From Bacillota bacterium (lineage in GTDB: Bacteria; Bacillota; Desulfotomaculia; Desulfotomaculales; Desulfallaceae), in NCBI GenBank assembly GCA_023439185.1, contig JAEXOR010000019.1, positions 1 through 11,175 of the forward strand: a DNA stretch of 11,175 nt, written 5' to 3'. Below, piece by piece: positions 6,953-11,175 of the stretch (position 1 is the stretch's first letter; each line of letters starts with the position of its first letter). The notes under the pieces are model-generated. The model saw only the letters and a program-made list of their open reading frames with translations, ran no database searches and was not told the origin of the DNA. Made by a program: the position numbers and the translations under genes.

Positions 6953-7000
6953 AACAGTTTGGTCGAGTCAGATATAAAAACAAAAAATTGTAAAAATGCG

Positions 7001-7006
7001 AGGAGG
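7001..7006 (+). promoter_or_regulatory. Ribosome binding site deciding the glutamate dehydrogenase start
   Basis: AGGAGG lies 7 nt before ATG 7014. A second in-frame ATG at 6996 lies upstream of this site and has none of its own. Confidence 0.8.
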
Positions 7007-7013
7007 CACTTTT

Positions 7014-8357
7014 ATGGACCCACAACAAGTTATTGCAGAAGTAATGGAACAGGTAACCAAAAGGAATCCCGGTGAACCGGTATTTCACCAGGCGGCTTTG
7101 GAAGTGCTTGAATCTTTGGAACCGGTAATCGAAAGACACCCCGAGTTTGTGGAAGCCGGTATCCTGTCCAGAATAGTGGAACCGGAACGGCAAATCATTT
7201 TTCGGGTGCCGTGGGTGGACGACCAGGGCCGGGTGCGGGTCAACCGGGGCTTCCGGGTTCAATTCAATAGCGCCATTGGACCTTACAAGGGCGGAATACG
7301 CTTTCATTCTTCCGTAAACCAGGGGATTATAAAATTTCTCGGGTTTGAGCAAATATTTAAAAATGCTCTGACCGGTCTGCCCATTGGGGGAGGCAAAGGC
7401 GGGAGTGATTTTGACCCCAAAGGGAAGTCGGAAAATGAAATCATGCGTTTCTGCCAGAGCTTTATAACTGAGCTATACCGGCATATCGGGGCGGATGTCG
7501 ATGTTCCGGCCGGCGATATCGGGGTTGGCGGCAGGGAAATAGGCTATATGTACGGTCAATATAAAAGAATTACCGGCCTGTACAGCGGCGTTCTGACAGG
7601 CAAAGGATTGACCTATGGCGGAAGTATGACCAGGACCGAGGCTACCGGTTATGGTTTGATTTATTTCCTTGATCAAATGCTTAAGGCCAATAGACAAACC
7701 CTTGCTGATAAGACGGTGGTAATTTCCGGTTCCGGTAACGTAGCTATTTACGCGGCCCAAAAGGCACAACAAAACGGAGCCCGCGTGGTGGCAATGAGCG
7801 ACTCCAATGGTTATATTTATGCCCCGGATGGAATTAATCTGGATACCATGAGGCAAATAAAAGAAATTGACAGAAGAAGAATTAAAGCTTACGTTGAACA
7901 CCACCCCGCGTCGGAATATCACGAGGATGCCCGGGGAATCTGGTCAATTAAATGTGATATTGCTCTTCCCTGCGCTACGCAAAATGAGCTGAATGGTAAT
8001 ATAGCCGCGCAGCTGGCGGCAAATGGGGTTATGGCGGTGGCGGAGGGCGCCAATATGCCTTCTACGCCGGAAGCGATTAAAATATTCCAGGCCCATGGGA
8101 TTCTCTACGCGCCCTCCAAGGCTTCAAACGCCGGCGGAGTGGCGGCTTCAGCCCTGGAGATGTCCCAGAACAGTATCCGGTGCTGCTGGACGTTTGAGGA
8201 AGTGGACGCCAGACTGAAGGACATCATGGTCAACATTTATGGACAAAGCAGCCGGGTAGCCCGGGAGTATGGGGATGAGGGCAACCTGGTGAAAGGAGCC
8301 AACATCGCGGGGTTCCTTAAAGTAGCCAATGCCATGCTGGCCCAGGGGATAGTGTAG
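7014..8357 (+). CDS. gdhA: Glutamate dehydrogenase (hexameric GdhA type)
   Basis: A 447-residue enzyme interconverting glutamate with 2-oxoglutarate and ammonia in the cytoplasm; the length fits the bacterial/fungal hexameric class. The catalytic domain contains the substrate lysine K92 in GPYKGGIRFH, the LPIGGGKGGSDFDP motif with catalytic K128, and catalytic D168 in VPAGDIGVGGREIGYM. The coenzyme domain has VVISGSGNVA (Rossmann turn) followed by MSDSNGYI. The SDS after beta-2 resembles NADP-linked enzymes, but cofactor choice is not certain. Family motifs VAEGANMP and ASNAGGVAASALEMSQN are intact, so unlike its upstream neighbour this enzyme looks active. It is the middle gene of a likely operon, 61 nt after the GS-like gene and 47 nt before a small Cys protein. 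Pairing with a GS-like protein points to ammonia assimilation or glutamate balance. Confidence 0.96.
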   Translation: MDPQQVIAEVMEQVTKRNPGEPVFHQAALEVLESLEPVIERHPEFVEAGILSRIVEPERQIIFRVPWVDDQGRVRVNRGFRVQFNSAIGPYKGGIRFHSSVNQGIIKFLGFEQIFKNALTGLPIGGGKGGSDFDPKGKSENEIMRFCQSFITELYRHIGADVDVPAGDIGVGGREIGYMYGQYKRITGLYSGVLTGKGLTYGGSMTRTEATGYGLIYFLDQMLKANRQTLADKTVVISGSGNVAIYAAQKAQQNGARVVAMSDSNGYIYAPDGINLDTMRQIKEIDRRRIKAYVEHHPASEYHEDARGIWSIKCDIALPCATQNELNGNIAAQLAANGVMAVAEGANMPSTPEAIKIFQAHGILYAPSKASNAGGVAASALEMSQNSIRCCWTFEEVDARLKDIMVNIYGQSSRVAREYGDEGNLVKGANIAGFLKVANAMLAQGIV

Positions 8358-8390
8358 TTGGTGGTTGGGATAAAAGAAATAAATTTATAA

Positions 8391-8397
8391 GAGGGGG
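8391..8397 (+). promoter_or_regulatory. Strong ribosome binding site of the small Cys protein gene
   Basis: GAGGGGG lies 7 nt before ATG 8405. Its strength and ideal spacing are the main reason to treat the short frame that follows as a real gene. Confidence 0.7.
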
Positions 8398-8404
8398 TTG
8401 AATA

Positions 8405-8563
8405 ATGAACCAATGCCCGCTGGCTTATATTGATACCTGTTCGGAATGCGCCCAATACGGAAACTGCAGTCCAAGCAAGACCGTTCAAAAGCTGGATGAG
8501 CTTGAAATTCTGCTGCAAGATATTAAAGAATTGTTAAAATGTCTGGTTGATGAAAAGAAATAA
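8405..8563 (+). CDS. Small cysteine-motif protein, 52 residues, unknown function
   Basis: The gene starts at ATG 8405 behind an ideal ribosome binding site and ends at TAA 8561-8563. The product starts MNQCPLAYIDTCSECAQYG and has five Cys at 4, 12, 15, 21 and 46. The first four form C-x7-C-x2-C-x5-C, a spacing that could bind zinc or an Fe-S cluster. Residues about 26-52 (TVQKLDELEILLQDIKELL and onward) form a charged amphipathic helix with a leucine pattern, probably a coiled coil or a docking helix. No family was recognised, and the protein is short enough to be missed by gene callers. It lies 47 nt after glutamate dehydrogenase with no terminator between, and hairpins follow its stop, so it looks like the last gene of the GS-like/GDH operon. 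A role as metal/redox adaptor or regulator of its operon partners is inference. Confidence 0.75.
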   Translation: MNQCPLAYIDTCSECAQYGNCSPSKTVQKLDELEILLQDIKELLKCLVDEKK

Positions 8564-8587
8564 AGCTATTTTATCATCAAAATGAGA

Positions 8588-8616
8588 GGCTGTTGACATT
8601 GAGTTTGTCAACGGCC
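8588..8616 (+). terminator. First hairpin after the GS-like/GDH operon
   Basis: An 11-bp stem pairs GGC-T-GTTGACA (8588-8598) with TGTCAAC-G-GCC (8606-8616), with one T-G wobble and a 7-nt loop. Only three T follow, so on its own it is a weak terminator; it may protect the 3' end or reinforce the next hairpin. Confidence 0.6.
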
Positions 8617-8619
8617 TTT

Positions 8620-8642
8620 GACCGGGAAACCGGTCTTTTTTT
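8620..8642 (+). terminator. Rho-independent terminator of the GS-like/GDH operon
   Basis: GACCGG (8620-8625), a GAAA tetraloop and CCGGTC (8630-8635) are followed directly by seven T. This closes the A+T-richer block and separates it from the downstream polysaccharide genes. Confidence 0.93.
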
Positions 8643-8757
8643 GTGCGGTTTTCATTGTTTGAGCCGGTCTCCTCACAGGTGGCCGGCTCATTTCATAAGA
8701 TATAAAACAGATATAAAACCAGCGGTTTATCGAACCGTATTATTCTGATCTTAGCCC
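8643..8757 (+). other. Leader region of the UDP-sugar 2-epimerase gene with hairpin and 11-bp tandem repeat
   Basis: Contains an inverted repeat TGAGCCGG (8660-8667) / CCGGCTCA (8683-8690), then an exact 11-bp tandem duplication AGATATAAAAC at 8698-8708 and 8709-8719, then a small inverted repeat CGGTT-TATCG-AACCG (8723-8737). The promoter for the second polysaccharide segment is expected here, but no convincing box pair was found. Confidence 0.5.
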
Positions 8758-8771
8758 GGGGAGGGCCGGCA

Positions 8772-9926
8772 TTGAAAGTGGCAACTGTGGTGGGCACCAG
8801 GCCGCAGTTTATCAAAGCGGCGGTGGTTTCCCGCGCTCTGCGGGAGCGGCACCGGGAAGTGCTGATCCATGCCGGACAGCACTATGACCCCGGTCTGTCA
8901 CAAGTTTTTTTCACCGGCCTGAACATTCCCGAGCCGGATTATCAATTGCGGCCCGGGGCCGAATCGCCGGGGCGGCAGCTGGCGCGGATGTTCAAAGGCA
9001 TTAAGGAGGTACTGGCGCGGGAACAGCCTGCTCTGGTGCTGGTGTACGGGGATTCCCGCACCACCCTGGCCGGCAGTCTGGCCGCGTTGGCGGCGGGAAT
9101 ACCGTTGGGGCACGTGGAAGCGGGACTGCGCAGCCATGACCTGTCCATGCCCGAGGAATTCAACCGGATCGTTGCCGACCGGCTTTCGTCGCTGTTATTC
9201 TGCCCTTCGCAACGGGCGGTGCAAAACATACGCCGGGAACACCCCCCGGCTCGAAAGTCCGGCCCGGCGGATGAGGGATGTTCCCCGCCCGCCCCTGTCC
9301 CGTTCGCCGGACCTCCGCACCGGGCCGGTGTGGTTTGCAACGTCGGAGACGTGGCCCTGGAAGCTTTAATCAATGTTTTAAACGGCGGGGACGGCGTTCC
9401 CCCGCCGGCGGTGCGGGGCGGGGTCAGGCCCGGGGAATATCTGCTGGCCACGGTGCACCGGGCGGCCAATACCGACAGCAGGTTCAGGCTGGATGCCATT
9501 TTGGCCGGCCTGGCCGGGACCGGGGCCAAGGTGGTGCTTCCCCTGCACCCGCGCACCAGAAAAAAAATAACTGATTTCGGCCTGGAGCATTACCTGTGCT
9601 GTCCGGGTATGACGGTGATTGAACCGGTGGGTTATCCGGAAATGGTTTGGCTGCTCAGTAACGCGGCCCGGGTGATTACAGATTCCGGCGGCCTGCAAAG
9701 GGAAGCGTTTTTGCTCCAGGTACCCTGTATCACCCTGCGCCGGGAAACCGAATGGGTGGAAACGGTGGAAAAGGGCTGCAGCGTGCTGGTGGACTGTGAC
9801 CCGGAGCAAATCCGCCGGGCGGCGGTAATGGCTTTCAACCCCGATTGGTCCGGCTTTCCCTATGGCCGGGGCGAGGCGTCGCGCTTGATTGTCCGGGTGC
9901 TGGAGGAATGTTTTTGGCCAGGGTAG
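8772..9926 (+). CDS. wecB: Non-hydrolysing UDP-N-acetylglucosamine 2-epimerase family protein (WecB/WbpI type)
   Basis: A 384-residue cytoplasmic enzyme of the GT-B-fold UDP-GlcNAc 2-epimerase family, which makes UDP-ManNAc-type sugars for surface polymers. Motifs: GTRPQFIKAA (8-17), HAGQHYD, VYGDSRTTLAG (catalytic Asp of the GD motif), GHVEAGLRSHD (catalytic Glu), MPEEFNR (catalytic Glu) and ITDSGGLQREAFLLQVPCITL followed by RRETEWVE. That last stretch resembles the WbpI-like (di-N-acetylated or uronic sugar) branch more than E. coli WecB, so the exact substrate is open. Two oddities: the HRAEN-type motif reads HRAANTD (229-235), so a conserved Glu is Ala while the His is kept; and a Pro/Gly-rich stretch at about 157-186 makes the usual loop before VGDV some 20-25 residues longer. 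The start is TTG 8772 with GGGGAGGG at 8758-8765, 6 nt upstream. It overlaps the next gene. Confidence 0.88.
   Translation: MKVATVVGTRPQFIKAAVVSRALRERHREVLIHAGQHYDPGLSQVFFTGLNIPEPDYQLRPGAESPGRQLARMFKGIKEVLAREQPALVLVYGDSRTTLAGSLAALAAGIPLGHVEAGLRSHDLSMPEEFNRIVADRLSSLLFCPSQRAVQNIRREHPPARKSGPADEGCSPPAPVPFAGPPHRAGVVCNVGDVALEALINVLNGGDGVPPPAVRGGVRPGEYLLATVHRAANTDSRFRLDAILAGLAGTGAKVVLPLHPRTRKKITDFGLEHYLCCPGMTVIEPVGYPEMVWLLSNAARVITDSGGLQREAFLLQVPCITLRRETEWVETVEKGCSVLVDCDPEQIRRAAVMAFNPDWSGFPYGRGEASRLIVRVLEECFWPG
9902..9906 (+). promoter_or_regulatory. Ribosome binding site deciding the glycosyltransferase start
   Basis: GGAGG ends only 1 nt before an ATG (9908) but 7 nt before an in-frame TTG (9914). 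Normal spacing favours the TTG, whose product starts MARVVMAVNSNFFNDARV. Confidence 0.6.
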
Positions 9927-11086
9927 TGATGGCGGTAAACAGCAATTTTTTTAATGACGCCAGGGTGCAGAAGGAAGCTCTAGCCCTGCTCCGGTCCGGT
10001 TACGAGGTTACGGTTTTTGCCCTTACCATGCCCGGCCCCCGGGAGCAAAACCACCTGGGCGTCAGGCTGGTTAACCCCACCACCGGTAAACTGGCCAGGT
10101 TTCCTTACCGGTGGTCTTACCTGAAGGCGTACTGGCAGACGCTGCGGGCGCTGCTTAGGGAGCAGGCCGAAGTCTGGCACGGTCACGACCTGGAAATGCT
10201 GCCTTTCGTTTATGCCGCGGCCCGGCTCAAAGGCGGCAAACTGGTTTACGACTCCCACGAACTGTGGTCGGGATATGATTGGCCCGGCCGGAGCGGCGGG
10301 TTGGGGGCGATTCGCAGGCTGGTATGGAGGTTTTGGCTCCGCCTGGAAAAAAGGCTGGCCCGCCGCTGCCACCTGGTGATTACCGTGAACCGTAGTTGCG
10401 CCGGGGAAATAGCTAAACAACTGGGCATTGAAACGCCGCTGGTATTGAGAAACTGTGCCGACCCCATCCGGGGCGGTGCTGTTGGTTGCGGCGGTTTGCG
10501 GGAAAAACTGGGGCTGACCGCCGGCCGGCCGCTGGTGGTGTATGCCGGGCTGCTGCAGGAGGGGCGGGGTCTGGGAAGCCTGCTCCGGGCTTGGGGCGGG
10601 CTGCCGGCCGGGGCGCATCTGGCCTTTATAGGCGGCGGACCGGCTGAATACAGCTTGAAAAAAATGGCTGCGCAAGCCGGTTTCAACAATGTGCATTTCC
10701 TGGCCCCGGTACCGGCCCGGGAGCTGCCGGAATATATCAGCGGCGCGTCACTGGGCGTGGTTTTAATCGAGGGCAGCGACTTGAGCAAGTATTACTCATT
10801 GCCCAATAAGTTGTTCGAATATTTGGCTGCCGGAGTGCCGGTGCTGGCGTCGGGCCTGCCGGAAATTCGCCGGCTGGTGGAGGAATACCGGGTGGGAGCC
10901 TTCGCAGACCCCCGGGAGCCTGAAAATATCAGGTCGGTTCTGGACGCTTTGCTTTCCGGGCGGGCCGGCGCCCTGGAACAGTTGCGGCAAAACGCCCTGC
11001 GGGCAAGCCGGTACCTGACCTGGCAGAGGGAAGTAGGTCTGTTGATTGATGAATACGCAAAGCTTACGGGAAAAAACCGGGGGTAA
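9914..11086 (+). CDS. Glycosyltransferase family 4 (GT-B fold)
   Basis: A protein of about 390 residues that should transfer a sugar from a nucleotide donor to a lipid-linked or growing polysaccharide acceptor, at the cytoplasmic membrane face. The N-terminal half shows AVNSNFFNDARVQKEA, the typical GT4 opening, then WHGHDLEMLP and VYDSHELWSG, common in capsule/exopolysaccharide GT4 enzymes. The C-terminal donor domain has VVYAGLLQEGRGL, LAFIGGGP and VVLIEGSDLSKYYSLPNKL followed by FEYLAAGVPVLASGLPE, including the acidic residues used for donor binding. The length is usual. The gene overlaps the 2-epimerase by 13 nt, indicating translational coupling and a shared polysaccharide pathway. ATG 9908 and other in-frame starts up to 9845 are alternatives. 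The sugar and linkage cannot be assigned. Confidence 0.9.
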   Translation: MARVVMAVNSNFFNDARVQKEALALLRSGYEVTVFALTMPGPREQNHLGVRLVNPTTGKLARFPYRWSYLKAYWQTLRALLREQAEVWHGHDLEMLPFVYAAARLKGGKLVYDSHELWSGYDWPGRSGGLGAIRRLVWRFWLRLEKRLARRCHLVITVNRSCAGEIAKQLGIETPLVLRNCADPIRGGAVGCGGLREKLGLTAGRPLVVYAGLLQEGRGLGSLLRAWGGLPAGAHLAFIGGGPAEYSLKKMAAQAGFNNVHFLAPVPARELPEYISGASLGVVLIEGSDLSKYYSLPNKLFEYLAAGVPVLASGLPEIRRLVEEYRVGAFADPREPENIRSVLDALLSGRAGALEQLRQNALRASRYLTWQREVGLLIDEYAKLTGKNRG

Positions 11087-11175
11087 GTCCGTTTATCCGG
11101 CGGCCGCCCTGACCGGGCTGGTCTCCGGAATGGCTGCGGTCAAGTGGCCCTTTGCGGTGGCGGGGGGGATTCTGG
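11049..11175 (+). CDS. Start of a probable membrane protein, cut by the window edge
   Basis: An open frame begins at ATG 11049 (or TTG 11046), overlapping the glycosyltransferase end by 38 nt, and runs off the window with 42 codons visible. It starts MNTQSLREKTGGKS, and its later part is hydrophobic with small residues (YPAAALTGLVSG, WPFAVAGGIL), which looks like a first membrane segment. In this context an O-antigen ligase/polymerase-like (Wzy/WaaL type) or flippase protein would fit, but nothing diagnostic is visible. The ribosome binding site is weak (GGAAGTAGG at about 11030-11038), so the real start could lie further downstream, for example ATG 11130. Confidence 0.5.
   Translation, partial: MNTQSLREKTGGKSVYPAAALTGLVSGMAAVKWPFAVAGGIL

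Noticed and set aside
8620..8669. Alternative pairing of the terminator left arm (GACCGG) with CCGGTC at 8664-8669, suggesting a switch
   Set aside because: The alternative partner lies downstream of the T-run, so it would be transcribed too late to control termination; the match is only 6 bp.

Overview
The window looks like chromosomal DNA of a spore-former-type Firmicute, most likely a Clostridia of the Desulfotomaculum/Pelotomaculum (Peptococcaceae) kind. This is inferred from strong GGAGG-type ribosome binding sites, frequent TTG starts, moderately high G+C, and the protein set (OmpR-type two-component pair, a GSI-like protein, hexameric glutamate dehydrogenase, surface polysaccharide genes). 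No rRNA, tRNA, CRISPR array, transposase or phage gene was seen. All genes lie on the + strand.

Layout. (1) 1-3157: a G+C-rich surface-polysaccharide part, with an NAD-dependent sugar epimerase/dehydratase and a membrane-anchored parallel beta-helix protein, closed by a clear intrinsic terminator. (2) 3158-8642: a visibly more A+T-rich block. It holds a soluble sensor kinase with a cysteine-rich N-terminal domain and its OmpR-family regulator (11-nt overlap), then a strong 48-bp palindromic terminator. After that comes a likely three-gene operon: a glutamine synthetase-like protein, glutamate dehydrogenase, and a 52-residue five-cysteine protein. It ends in two tandem hairpins, the second a textbook terminator. 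(3) 8643-11175: G+C-rich polysaccharide genes again, with a WecB/WbpI-type UDP-sugar 2-epimerase, an overlapping GT4 glycosyltransferase and the start of a membrane protein cut by the window edge.

The strongest observation is that the glutamine synthetase-like protein keeps the fold signature but appears to have lost all three n1 metal-ligand glutamates, the flap glutamate and the substrate Asn, while the n2 His and Glu remain. It is probably a pseudoenzyme or has changed chemistry. It is cotranscribed, by spacing, with glutamate dehydrogenase and a small Cys protein, and sits beside a Cys-rich sensor kinase. Together these suggest a nitrogen/redox control module that has not been described as far as I can tell; that functional link is inference. 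A 21-bp exact direct repeat brackets the two-component gene pair. Residue alignments to known families were made from memory, without any database search.
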